64,000 nucleotides of DNA from Actinomycetospora corticicola (GTDB lineage: Bacteria; Actinomycetota; Actinomycetes; Mycobacteriales; Pseudonocardiaceae). Numbering within the stretch: the first letter of the stretch is position 1; every line of letters begins with the position of its first letter. This document shows, one piece after another, positions 29,208 through 37,122 of this stretch. The translations under genes and the position numbers were made by a program. Below the pieces are notes generated by a model, which was given only the letters and a program-made list of their open reading frames with translations, did no database searches and was not told where the DNA came from. The stretch covers positions 372,001-436,000 of the forward strand of contig NZ_JACCBN010000001.1 in the NCBI RefSeq assembly GCF_013409505.1. The letters run 5' to 3'.

Positions 29208-29899
29208 GCCCGCAGGAGCGGAGCTCGACCATGAAGCCGCAGGACGCCGCGCCGCAGCGCTACGCCCGGTCGCGGGCGGCCCTGACGTGGGCGCCGCGCG
29301 TGGTCGTCGGGGCGCTGGTGATCGCGCTGCTGCTCGTCGGCGGGACCGCGGCGCGGGTGTGGTGGCTCGGGCGCGTGGACGAGCGGACCCCCACCGACAT
29401 GATCCTGGTGCTCGGCGCCGCCCAGTACGACGGTCGTCCGTCGCCGGTGCTGGAGGCCCGCCTGGAGCACGCCCTGACGCTCTACCAGCAGGGCGTCGCG
29501 TCGCGGATCGTCACGGTGGGCGGGGCGGCGCGCGGGGACCAGTTCTCCGAGGCCGAGAGCGGCGACCGGTGGCTCACCGAGCACGGGGTGCCCAACCGCG
29601 ACGTGCTCGCGATCGACGAGGGCCGCGACACCCTGGGCAGCTTCGAGGCGGTCGGGTCGGTGGCGCGCCAGCGCGGGTGGACGTCCGCGGTGATCGTCTC
29701 CGACCCGTGGCACTCGCTGCGCTCGCGCACCATGGCCCGCGACGTCGGGCTCGACGCGACCACGTCGCCGGCCAAGGGCGGGCCGGTGTCGCAGACCCGG
29801 CGCACGCAGGTGTTCTACATCGTCCGCGAGACGGCGGGGCTCATCTACTACCACCTGGCGCACGCTTCGTCGGACTTCTCCGACCCCGGCCTGCAGTGA
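29204..29899 (+). CDS. YdcF/SanA-family (DUF218) membrane protein
   Basis: The 231-residue protein starts at GTG 29204 overlapping the xdhC-like stop; ATG 29231 is an alternative. One N-terminal membrane helix (about residues 33-51) precedes a DUF218 domain with ILVLGAAQYDGRPSPVLEARL, then EGRDTLGSFEA and SDPWHSLRSR. Related proteins (SanA, ElyC, YdcF) affect envelope integrity or vancomycin tolerance, with no settled enzymatic activity. The stop is inside the first unit of the dgt tandem repeat. Confidence 0.85.
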   Translation: MSPQERSSTMKPQDAAPQRYARSRAALTWAPRVVVGALVIALLLVGGTAARVWWLGRVDERTPTDMILVLGAAQYDGRPSPVLEARLEHALTLYQQGVASRIVTVGGAARGDQFSEAESGDRWLTEHGVPNRDVLAIDEGRDTLGSFEAVGSVARQRGWTSAVIVSDPWHSLRSRTMARDVGLDATTSPAKGGPVSQTRRTQVFYIVRETAGLIYYHLAHASSDFSDPGLQ

Positions 29900-30015
29900 C
29901 GCGCAGCGGAGCGGAGCCGGCACCGGAGGGCGCAGTGACGCGCAGCGCAGCGGAGCCGGCACCGGAGGGCGCAGTGACGCGCAGCGCAGCGGAGCCGGCA
30001 CCGGACGGCGCAGTG
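29896..30015 (+). repeat. 39-bp tandem repeat at the dgt 5' end
   Basis: GTGACGCGCAG-type units begin at 29896, 29935 and 29974, and a fourth, truncated unit begins at 30013. Each unit opens with a GTG in the dgt frame and a GTGA overlap signature. The variants differ at a few positions. Loss or gain of a unit keeps the frame. Confidence 0.9.
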
Positions 30016-31239
30016 ACGCGCACCCGCCGTCGGGAAGAACGCTTCTCGCCTGAGGCGCCCAAGCCGGGCCGGGACCGGCGCTCGCCGTTCGCGCGCGACC
30101 GCGGACGGGTGCTGCACTCCGCGGCCCTGCGCCGGCTGGCGGGGAAGACGCAGGTGGTGGGCCCGGGGGAGGACGCCGAGGTCACCGGCGTGCCGCGGAC
30201 GCGCCTGACGCACTCGCTCGAGGTCGCACAGATCGGCCGGGGGATGGCCGAGGAGCTGGGCCTCGACCCCGACGTCGTCGACACCGCGGGCCTCGCGCAC
30301 GACATCGGCCACCCGCCCTTCGGGCACAACGGCGAGCGCGCCCTGGACGCCGTCGCGGCCGACGCGGGCGGCTTCGAGGGGAATGCGCAGACCCTGCGGC
30401 TGCTCACCCGCCTGGAGCCCAAGACGCTCGAGGACGGCCCCGCGTCGGGCCTCAACCTCACCCGTGCCACCCTCGACGCCTGCATGAAGTACCCCTGGCG
30501 GCGCGGCGTCGGCCGCAAGTTCGGCGTCTACGCCGACGACGCCGAGGTGTTCGCCTGGATCCGCGACCCCGACCACCGCCGGCCCTGCCTGGAGGCCCAG
30601 GTCATGGACTGGGCCGACGACGTCGCCTACTCCGTCCACGACGTGGAGGACGCGATCCTCGCCGGCCGCATCGACCCGGGCCGTCTCGCCGCTCCGGACG
30701 ACGGGTTGATCGCCCTGGCGGGCGCGGCCTTCGGCGGGGAGCCCACCGAGCTCGGCGCGGCGGCCGAGCGGCTCGCGGGGTTCCCGCCGCTGCGGGCGGT
30801 CGCCGAGTGGGACACGCCGGGCAGCCTGACCGCCCAGGTCGCCCTCAAGCGCCTGACCAGCGACCTCGTGGGGCGGTTCGTCGCGGCGGCGGTCGAGGGG
30901 ACGATCGCGACGACGGGGCGGGAGCGCCCGGAGCCCGGCGACGATCTCGTCGTGCCGCCGTGGGCCCGCGCGGAGGTCACGCTGCTGAAGGCGGCCGCCG
31001 TGCGCTGGGTCATGTCCGACCCCGTCCGGTTGCGCGCCCAGGAGGCCGAACGGGGGTTGTTGACTGACCTGGTCGGGCGACTGTGGGACGGCGCACCGGA
31101 CGCGTTGGACCCCGCGTTCCACCCGGCATGGGACGCTGCGGACGACGGCGCGGCGCGGCTCCGGGTCGTCGTCGACCAGGTGGCGGTCCTGACCGACGCG
31201 CAGGCCCGGTCCTGGCACGGCCGGCGGGAGGGGCGATGA
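29896..31239 (+). CDS. dgt: Deoxyguanosinetriphosphate triphosphohydrolase-like protein
   Basis: The 447-residue protein contains the HD-domain phosphohydrolase motifs LTHSLEVAQ (near residue 104) and AHDIGHPPFGHNGE (HD pair near 135), plus MDWADDVAYSVHDVED. It hydrolyses dGTP to deoxyguanosine and triphosphate. The N-terminus is unusual: 3 copies of a 13-residue unit ([13 protein letters not shown]) come from a 39-bp tandem repeat that gives in-frame GTGs at 29896, 29935, 29974 and 30013. The catalytic core begins about residue 45, so any of them could serve. The first is coupled to the upstream stop. Confidence 0.93.
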   Translation: MTRSGAEPAPEGAVTRSAAEPAPEGAVTRSAAEPAPDGAVTRTRRREERFSPEAPKPGRDRRSPFARDRGRVLHSAALRRLAGKTQVVGPGEDAEVTGVPRTRLTHSLEVAQIGRGMAEELGLDPDVVDTAGLAHDIGHPPFGHNGERALDAVAADAGGFEGNAQTLRLLTRLEPKTLEDGPASGLNLTRATLDACMKYPWRRGVGRKFGVYADDAEVFAWIRDPDHRRPCLEAQVMDWADDVAYSVHDVEDAILAGRIDPGRLAAPDDGLIALAGAAFGGEPTELGAAAERLAGFPPLRAVAEWDTPGSLTAQVALKRLTSDLVGRFVAAAVEGTIATTGRERPEPGDDLVVPPWARAEVTLLKAAAVRWVMSDPVRLRAQEAERGLLTDLVGRLWDGAPDALDPAFHPAWDAADDGAARLRVVVDQVAVLTDAQARSWHGRREGR

Positions 31240-33125
31240 GCGACACCACGGTGGCGCCGACGTCGTCGGCGCGCGTCCGCGTGTTCCCGGCCGACCTCGC
31301 CCGACGCGCGCGGCGGCGCCCGGTGACGATCACGGCGGTCGCGCTCACCCTCGCCGTCGTCGCGTACGCCGCGCTGGTGTGGCAGCGCCGCTGGGTCTCC
31401 GACGACGGCCTGATCTTCCTGCGCACCGTCCGCCAGATCCTCGACGGCCACGGCCCGGTGTTCAACGTCGGGGAGCGGGTCGAGACCAACACGTCCACCC
31501 TCTGGACCGTCGTGCTCCTCGGGCTCGCCCTGTTGCCCGTGCCGCCGGAGCCGGCCGCGCTCGTCGTCGGGGGCCTGCTGTCGGTGGTGGCGCTCGGCCT
31601 CGGGATGGACGCCGCCCGGCGCCTGACCGGCCTCGGGCGGGTCGTCGTGCCCGCCGGGGCGCTCGTCGTCCTCGCGATGCCGCCCTTCTGGGACTTCGGG
31701 ACGTCGGGGCTGGAGACCGGTCTGACCTTCTCCTGGCTCGCGTTCTCGTGGTGGCTGCTGGTGCGCCGCTCGCAGCGCGAGCCCCGGCTGTTCGTGACGG
31801 CGGGTTCCCGACGACGGCCCGGGCGGGCCTGGCCGCTCGCGCTCGTCCTCGGACTGGGCCCGCTCGTGCGGCCCGACCTGGCGCTGGTCGCGGCGGCCGG
31901 CGGCGCGGCCCTCGCGGTCCTCGAACAGCCCCGGGACCGCCGGGGTGTGGCCCGGGTGGTCGGTCTCGGGGCGCTCTGCGTGGCGCCCGCCCTGGCGTAC
32001 GAGGTGTTCCGTGCGGGCTACTACGGCCTGCTCGTGCCGTCCACGGCGCTCGCCAAGGAGGCCGGCGTCTCCCGGTGGGGGCGCGGCTACTCCTACCTAC
32101 GCGACACGGTGTCGACCTACTGGCTGCTCATCCCCGCCGCGGTGCTCGCCGCGGCCGCGCTGCTGATGGTCGCGCAGCGGGTGACGCGGTCGGACTGGTG
32201 GGCGCGCCGTCGGCACGGTGCGGTGGTGCCCGAGAGCACTCCCGACCTGCAGCGGACCCGGGCCTGGGACCGCGCCGGGACGGTGGCGGTCGCCGTCGCC
32301 CCCGTGCTCGGCGGGCTGGGCATGCTCGTCTACGTCACGCGGGTCGGCGGCGACTTCATGCACGCCCGCATGCTGCTGCCGTCGATCTTCGCGCTCCTCC
32401 TGCCGGTGCTGGCGCTGCCCGTGCGCCGGCGCACCGTCCTGCCGTTGCTCGTGCTGCTGGTGTGGGCGGGCGTGGTGGGGACGACCGCCCGCCCGAACTA
32501 CCACGGCATCTCCGCGAGCGGGATCGCGGACGAGCGCGGCTTCTACACCCAGCTGCTCGGCAACCCGCACCCCGTGACCGCCGACGACTACCGCGCGCAC
32601 CCCTACGTGGCGGGCGGCGCGGCGCTCATCGCGCAGAGCCCGCGACCGGTGGTGGCCCTGCTGGCCCGGGGGACCGGTCCGGCCGGGCCGGAGTGGGACC
32701 TCGTGCCGCTCGCGCCGGGGCAGCCGTCCGGGCTGGTGTTCCTCAACCTGGGCGCCGCAGGGGCCCTGACGCCGCTCGACGTCCGGGTCACCGACACGGT
32801 GGGGCTCGCCGACCCGCTCGCGGCGCACACCACCAACGTCCCCGACGGCCGCACCGGGCACGACAAGAACCTCCCCGCCGCGTGGTTCGTGGCCGCGGGC
32901 GGGGGAGCGCCGGTGGACACGCGCGCGGTCACGGGGGCCGACGTCGCCGCGGCCGAGCGGGCGCTGCAGTGCCCGGCGATCGAGGAGCTTCGCGCCTCGG
33001 TGTCCGCGCCGCTGACGTGGACCCGGTTCTGGGACAACCTCGTCGGTGCGCCCGCCCGCACCGACTTCCGCTTCCCGCGCGACCCGGTGCTCGCCGAGGT
33101 GTCCTGCAGCTCGTCCGTGCGCTGA
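31236..33125 (+). CDS. GT-C membrane glycosyltransferase, AftB/ZomB-like
   Basis: The 629-residue protein has about 10 membrane helices. The first extracytoplasmic loop holds the GT-C signature VSDDGLIFLRTVRQILDGHG followed by NVGERVETNTSTLW (about 54-90), close to mycobacterial AftB and ZomB proteins. AftB adds terminal beta-1,2-arabinofuranose to arabinan using decaprenyl-phosphoarabinose. The C-terminal third is an extracytoplasmic domain with two Cys. The start overlaps dgt (ATGA). Substrate and exact family member are inferred. Confidence 0.75.
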   Translation: MSDTTVAPTSSARVRVFPADLARRARRRPVTITAVALTLAVVAYAALVWQRRWVSDDGLIFLRTVRQILDGHGPVFNVGERVETNTSTLWTVVLLGLALLPVPPEPAALVVGGLLSVVALGLGMDAARRLTGLGRVVVPAGALVVLAMPPFWDFGTSGLETGLTFSWLAFSWWLLVRRSQREPRLFVTAGSRRRPGRAWPLALVLGLGPLVRPDLALVAAAGGAALAVLEQPRDRRGVARVVGLGALCVAPALAYEVFRAGYYGLLVPSTALAKEAGVSRWGRGYSYLRDTVSTYWLLIPAAVLAAAALLMVAQRVTRSDWWARRRHGAVVPESTPDLQRTRAWDRAGTVAVAVAPVLGGLGMLVYVTRVGGDFMHARMLLPSIFALLLPVLALPVRRRTVLPLLVLLVWAGVVGTTARPNYHGISASGIADERGFYTQLLGNPHPVTADDYRAHPYVAGGAALIAQSPRPVVALLARGTGPAGPEWDLVPLAPGQPSGLVFLNLGAAGALTPLDVRVTDTVGLADPLAAHTTNVPDGRTGHDKNLPAAWFVAAGGGAPVDTRAVTGADVAAAERALQCPAIEELRASVSAPLTWTRFWDNLVGAPARTDFRFPRDPVLAEVSCSSSVR

Positions 33126-33503
33126 CGACCGGGCCAGAGGCGGACCGTCCGACGGCGCACGGGGCGTTGCTCCGAACCGGTGCACTTTCCGGGCGGTGTG
33201 GTGTGTTGCCCCGGTGTGCTGAGGGCTGTGCGGCCCATCAGGTGCACACCTCTGCGCCGCCTTCCCTGGACCGTTGAGCCCTAGCAGGTAGCCGATCGCG
33301 CGGAGTCGGTTGCTCCGGATGCCGATCGCCCCGATCGCGCGGTCGTCCACCGTGCAGCTTTGCGAACGAGCCGGACCGTGAACGCAGCGTTCGTGCGCAG
33401 ACGGAGGAACGCCGGCCCGTTGGTCCGTTCGGACTCGTTGCCGCTCACGGATAGCGAACCTACGGTGCGTCGGTCCCGTTCATCGGACCAACGAAGGAAT
33501 CGC
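33126..33503 (+). promoter_or_regulatory. Control region of the Roadblock gene cluster
   Basis: No gene is seen in this 378-bp gap. TTGCCG (33438-33443), a 17-bp spacer and TACGGT (33461-33466) form a good promoter. A 10-bp inverted repeat, CGTTGGTCCG (33418-33427) and CGGACCAACG (33484-33493), flanks it; the second arm touches the AAGGA ribosome site. CCGATCGCGCGG occurs twice (33292-33303 and 33331-33342). Confidence 0.55.
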
Positions 33504-35345
33504 GTGGTCGCACTCGGTCGGGGGGCCTCCCCAGTCGACGCGGTCCCGCTCGCCGGTACTCCGCGGGCGGTCACCGTCCTGCCGGAGTCCCTCACCGCCC
33601 TCGGTGACCTGCCCGGCGCCCGGTACGTCCTCGTCGTCGACGCGAGCGGCGAGCGGGTGCGGGGCGAGATCGGTGGCCCGCCCGGGTCGGACCTCGCCGT
33701 CCTCTCGTGGGCCCGGCGCCTCGCCGACGTCTCCCGTGAGCGCGGGCGCGCGTTGGAGGACGTCGTCCTCACCACGGAGTCGGACTTCCACCTGGTGCGG
33801 TCCGTCCCGGCGTCGGCCGCGGGCGAGGACGTGTGGGTGGCGCTCCGCCTCGACCGGGAGCGCGGCAACCTGGCCCTCGCCCGCCGTGCGCTCGCGGCCC
33901 TGGGCTCCGGCCGTGCCGGTCGGAGCCGGGCGCTGCCGTCGTCGAATCCCGAACCGCGCACCCCGTCGCCGGCCACTCCGATGTCCGGCTCCTTCCCGGC
34001 CACCCCGGTGTCCGGCTCCTTCCGGTCGCCCACCACCCCGGCGTCGGGCTCCTTCCCGGCCACCCCGGTGTCCGGCTCCTTCCGGTCGCCCACCACCCCG
34101 GCGTCGGGCTCCTTCCGGTCGCCGGCTGCCCCGGTGTCGGGCTCCTTCCCGGCGCCGCTCGTCGGGTCGTCCGGCTCCGACCGGTCCCGTCCGGACCGCG
34201 GCCCGGTCCGCCCCGACACCGGCCCCGTCACGGGGTCCCTGCCGGCCGCGATGCCGTCGTCCGGCGCCCCGATGCCACTCCCGCCCGCGCCGCGCCGGGA
34301 CTACGAACTGCCGCGCCCGACGGCGGGCGCCGGCGCCGACGTGCCCGCGCTGGCGTTCCTCCCGCCGACCCGCTCGGCCGCGCGCCCCGCCCTGGTGGCG
34401 CCGGAGGAGGTCCCGCCGCCCGCGGCCGCCCCGACCGACCCGGTGCTGCCGCGCCGACGGTCGTCCGCCCCGCGCGCGAGTGGCCCCGTTGACGCGTCGG
34501 GTGACACCGATGGGCCATCGCTGTCGGACGGGGTGGCGCCGGCCGCGAGCGCGAGTGGCCCCGTTGACGCGTCGGCTGACGCCGATGGGCCATCGCCGTC
34601 GGACGGGGTGGCGCTGGCCCCGAGCGCGAGTGGCCCCGTTGACGCGTCGGGTGACACCGATGGGCCATCGCTGTCGGACGGGGTGGCGCCGGCCCCGAGC
34701 GCGAGTGGCCCCGTTGACGCGTCGGGTGACACCGATGGGCCATCGCTGTCGGACGGGGTGGCGCCGGCCGCGAGCGCGAGTGGCCCCGTCGACGCACCCA
34801 GTGACACCGATGGGCCATTTCCGTCGGCCGAGCACGGCTCCGACACCGGGCACGACGCCGAGCCCGGCCTGTGGGACCCCCGCCGGCGGCCGCTCACCGT
34901 CCGCCAGGCCCGGACGTGGCGGACGGAGCCGGAGGTGCCGCCCGCCCGGGAACCGGTCGAGCCGACCGCGTCGGCGCCGGTCATCCCCGCGCCGCGGACG
35001 GCGTCGTTGTTCGCACCCGTCGTCGTGGTCCCGCCCCCGCCGTCGCCCGTCGACGACGACACCACCGAGGTCCCGGCCCCGGTGCCGTACCCGATCATCA
35101 CCGCCCCGCCGCTCGAGTCGGCTCCCGAGCCGGCTCCGACGGCCCCCGAACCCGCACCGGAGGAGGAGCCGGCCGCCACCGACGTCGGCCTGCCCCGCCG
35201 TGTCCCCGGTGCGCAACTGCGGTCGCCGACGCCCGCACCCGATCCCGCTCCGGCAGCAGCCCTGTCGGCGGCCGGGATCCCGGGGTGGAGCACCGAACAG
35301 TCGGTGCTGCGCCGCCTGCTCCTCGGGCTGCGCCGCCTGACCTGA
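33504..35345 (+). CDS. Roadblock/LC7-like domain protein with long repetitive tail
   Basis: The 613-residue protein starts at GTG 33504 behind AAGGA; a longer frame to 33360 crosses the promoter and is rejected. Residues 1-140 look like a Roadblock fold: a strand ARYVLVVDASGERVRGEIGG, then a helix, a strand FHLVRSVP and a last strand-helix WVALRLDRERGNLALARRAL, which parallels the end of the next gene's product. The tail is disordered and repetitive: P[VA]SGSF repeats (about 155-220) and five 25-residue repeats (about 325-442), then Pro/Glu-rich sequence. Function is unknown; a scaffold in a GTPase-linked switch is a guess. Confidence 0.6.
   Translation: MVALGRGASPVDAVPLAGTPRAVTVLPESLTALGDLPGARYVLVVDASGERVRGEIGGPPGSDLAVLSWARRLADVSRERGRALEDVVLTTESDFHLVRSVPASAAGEDVWVALRLDRERGNLALARRALAALGSGRAGRSRALPSSNPEPRTPSPATPMSGSFPATPVSGSFRSPTTPASGSFPATPVSGSFRSPTTPASGSFRSPAAPVSGSFPAPLVGSSGSDRSRPDRGPVRPDTGPVTGSLPAAMPSSGAPMPLPPAPRRDYELPRPTAGAGADVPALAFLPPTRSAARPALVAPEEVPPPAAAPTDPVLPRRRSSAPRASGPVDASGDTDGPSLSDGVAPAASASGPVDASADADGPSPSDGVALAPSASGPVDASGDTDGPSLSDGVAPAPSASGPVDASGDTDGPSLSDGVAPAASASGPVDAPSDTDGPFPSAEHGSDTGHDAEPGLWDPRRRPLTVRQARTWRTEPEVPPAREPVEPTASAPVIPAPRTASLFAPVVVVPPPPSPVDDDTTEVPAPVPYPIITAPPLESAPEPAPTAPEPAPEEEPAATDVGLPRRVPGAQLRSPTPAPDPAPAAALSAAGIPGWSTEQSVLRRLLLGLRRLT
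33964..34160 (+). repeat. P[VA]SGSF-encoding repeat block
   Basis: Alternating units encode PVSGSFRSPTTPASGSFPAT and close variants, about seven SGSF motifs in 65 residues. A similar hexapeptide repeats in the Hsp70 linker of this window. Confidence 0.8.
34478..34830 (+). repeat. 75-bp (25-residue) tandem repeat, five units
   Basis: Unit starts lie at 34478, 34553, 34628, 34703 and 34778, exactly 75 bp apart. Each encodes SGPVDASGDTDGPSLSDGV plus a short Ala/Pro linker. Units are 90 percent or more identical at first sight, except the last, which diverges at its end. The acidic SDG/DTDG motifs suggest a flexible spacer. Confidence 0.9.
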
Positions 35346-35433
35346 TCCACCCCGACGACCCCGCCCGAGACCGCGGCGACCACCCCCGGACCCCGAGAAC
35401 CCCGAACACCCCGAGAACCGGAGCTTCCCCCTC

Positions 35434-35868
35434 ATGGCCGACATCGACTACATCCTCAACGCCGCGACCAACATCAAGGGCGCCTTCGCGGTGGCCCTCG
35501 TCGACTACGAGAGCGGCATGACGCTGGGGTCGCGCGGCGGCAGCGCGGAGTTCGACCTGGACGTCGCGGCGCCCGGCAACTCCGAGGTGGTCCGCGCCAA
35601 GTTCGACGTGATGGCGAAGCTGGGCCTGCGCGAGACGATCGAGGACATCCTCATCACCCTCGACACCCAGTACCACATCATCCGCCCGATCTACTCGCGC
35701 ACCGAGGACGACAAGCTGTTCCTCTACCTCGTGCTCAACCGCCAGCAGGCCAACCTCGCGATGGCCCGCCGCGACCTCAAGATGATCACCCAGCGCTTCG
35801 CGATGGACGACCCGACCTCGGCGCCCGCCGAGCCCGGGTACTTCCCGCAGCAGGCCGGGCGACGCTGA
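35434..35868 (+). CDS. Stand-alone Roadblock/LC7-like protein
   Basis: The 144-residue protein is the best conserved-looking of three neighbours. It has the order expected for a Roadblock fold: helix (IDYILNAATNIKGAFAVALV), strand pair (DYESGMTLGS), long helix (SEVVRAKFDVMAKLGLRETI), strands EDILITLDTQYHIIRPI and LFLYLVLNRQQANL, and a final helix ARRDLKMITQRF. Roadblock proteins dimerise and often act as GTPase-activating or scaffold partners for small GTPases (MglB type). No GTPase gene is nearby. Start ATG 35434. Confidence 0.65.
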   Translation: MADIDYILNAATNIKGAFAVALVDYESGMTLGSRGGSAEFDLDVAAPGNSEVVRAKFDVMAKLGLRETIEDILITLDTQYHIIRPIYSRTEDDKLFLYLVLNRQQANLAMARRDLKMITQRFAMDDPTSAPAEPGYFPQQAGRR

Positions 35869-35878
35869 CCGCCCGGGG

Positions 35879-36568
35879 GTGGCACGTCATCGTCATGTGA
35901 CGTGCGTGCGGTCGGACGGGCTGTCGACGGTGCTGGAGTCGCTGCTCGCCGACCGGCGCGTGGTGGCCGCGACGCTCGTCGACGTCGGGAGCGGGTTCCT
36001 GCTGGACGCGTGCACCCGCGACGCCGACCTCGCCGACCTCGAGCTCCTCGGGGCCGCCCACGCCGATCTCGCCCGCGCCGGCTCGGTCCTCGCGCCGGGC
36101 GGCGACGGCGGGGGAGGCCTCGTCGTCGAGACCGCGGACGGTCGGGTGCACGTGCTGCGCGAGGTCCCCGACCCGCACGGCGACCGCATCGTCCTCGCCG
36201 CGGTGGTCCGGGGACCGGCGCGGGTCGTCGCGCGGGTGCGCCAGCGCCTGGCCGACGTCCCGGTCGAGGCGCTCACCGCCGGTCCGACCCTCCAGCGCCG
36301 TCCCGTCGACGGTCGGTGGGACCTCACGCCGGCGGCGCCGATCGCCCCCGCCGTCCCCCCGGAGGGCCTCCCGGGCCTCGACCCGATCCCGACGACGGGT
36401 GACGGGGCGGCCTGGGCCCCGCGCGCCGAGCCCGCACCCTGGGCGACCGCGATGACCCCGGTACCCACCGAGCAACCCGGGGCCGACCGGCCGGAGGAGC
36501 GAGCCGACCCCGACGCCGACACCGACCCGTCGTCGGGAACGACGGCCGAGGTGTCGACCCACCCGTGA
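35879..36568 (+). CDS. Third Roadblock-like protein with Pro/Ala tail
   Basis: The 229-residue protein starts at GTG 35879 behind GGGG; GTG 35897 is an alternative. Residues 7-125 look Roadblock-like: a helix (LSTVLESLLADRRVVAATLV), strand DVGSGFLLDA, helix ELLGAAHADLARAG, strands GLVVETADGRVHVLREV and RIVLAAVVRG, and a helix. The last 100 residues are Pro, Ala and Asp rich. A copy of the 15-bp dispersed motif (36387-36401) and a near copy (36524-36538) lie in the tail. It follows the second Roadblock gene by 10 nt, so the two are one operon. Confidence 0.55.
   Translation: MARHRHVTCVRSDGLSTVLESLLADRRVVAATLVDVGSGFLLDACTRDADLADLELLGAAHADLARAGSVLAPGGDGGGGLVVETADGRVHVLREVPDPHGDRIVLAAVVRGPARVVARVRQRLADVPVEALTAGPTLQRRPVDGRWDLTPAAPIAPAVPPEGLPGLDPIPTTGDGAAWAPRAEPAPWATAMTPVPTEQPGADRPEERADPDADTDPSSGTTAEVSTHP
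35882..35905. promoter_or_regulatory. Inverted repeat at the start of the third Roadblock gene
   Basis: GCACGTCA (35882-35889) and TGACGTGC (35898-35905) form a perfect 8-bp inverted repeat with an 8-nt centre. It overlaps the first nine codons, so it could be a repressor site or an RNA hairpin limiting initiation. Confidence 0.45.
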
Positions 36569-36578
36569 ACCTGCTTCG

Positions 36579-37112
36579 ATGCCCGCCATGGACCACCTGA
36601 TCGTCACCGTCGACGGCCACACCCCGCAGATCGACCCGACGGCGTGGATCGCGCCCGGGGCCGTGGTCGCGGGGCGGGCGACGCTCGGGGCGGAGGTCGG
36701 GATTTGGTACGCGGCGGTGGTCCGCGCCGACAACGACACGATCACGATCGGCGACGGCTCGAACATCCAGGACGGGTGCGTCCTCCACGCCGACCCGGGC
36801 TTCCCGTGCACGGTGGGGGAGAACGTGACCGTCGGGCACCGCGCCGTGGTGCACGGGTGCACCGTGGAGGACGACGTCCTGGTCGGGATGGGCGCCGTGA
36901 TCATGAACGGCGCGACCGTCGGGCGTGGCTCCGTGATCGCGGCCGGCGCCGTCATCTCGCAGGACGTGACCGTGCCGCCCGGGTCGCTCGTCGCGGGCGT
37001 GCCCGGCAAGGTCCGCCGGGAGACCACGGAGGACGAGCAGGGCTTCAACGGGATGAGCGCCGCCGCCTACCGGTACCTGCTCGGCGTGCACCGCACCGCG
37101 ACCTCCGACTGA
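36579..37112 (+). CDS. Gamma-class carbonic anhydrase-like hexapeptide-repeat protein
   Basis: The 177-residue protein is a left-handed beta-helix with hexapeptide repeats (GAVVAGRATLGAEVGIWYAA, then GDGSNIQDG, GATVGRGSVIAAGAVIS). The metal ligands of gamma carbonic anhydrases are present: His in LHADPG near residue 70 and HRAVVHG, whose two His are near 87 and 92. Such YrdA/PaaY-like proteins have weak carbonic anhydrase or thioesterase activity. ATG 36579 is used; ATG 36588 is possible. It follows the Roadblock operon by 10 nt and could be co-transcribed. Confidence 0.9.
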   Translation: MPAMDHLIVTVDGHTPQIDPTAWIAPGAVVAGRATLGAEVGIWYAAVVRADNDTITIGDGSNIQDGCVLHADPGFPCTVGENVTVGHRAVVHGCTVEDDVLVGMGAVIMNGATVGRGSVIAAGAVISQDVTVPPGSLVAGVPGKVRRETTEDEQGFNGMSAAAYRYLLGVHRTATSD

Positions 37113-37122
37113 GGGGCTACGG

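Noticed and set aside
33360-33503. Upstream extension of the first Roadblock gene
   Set aside because: It would translate through a good promoter and an inverted repeat; AAGGA before GTG 33504 fixes the start.
34478-34830. Possible CRISPR array
   Set aside because: The units are contiguous 75-bp coding repeats without spacers, and no cas genes are present.
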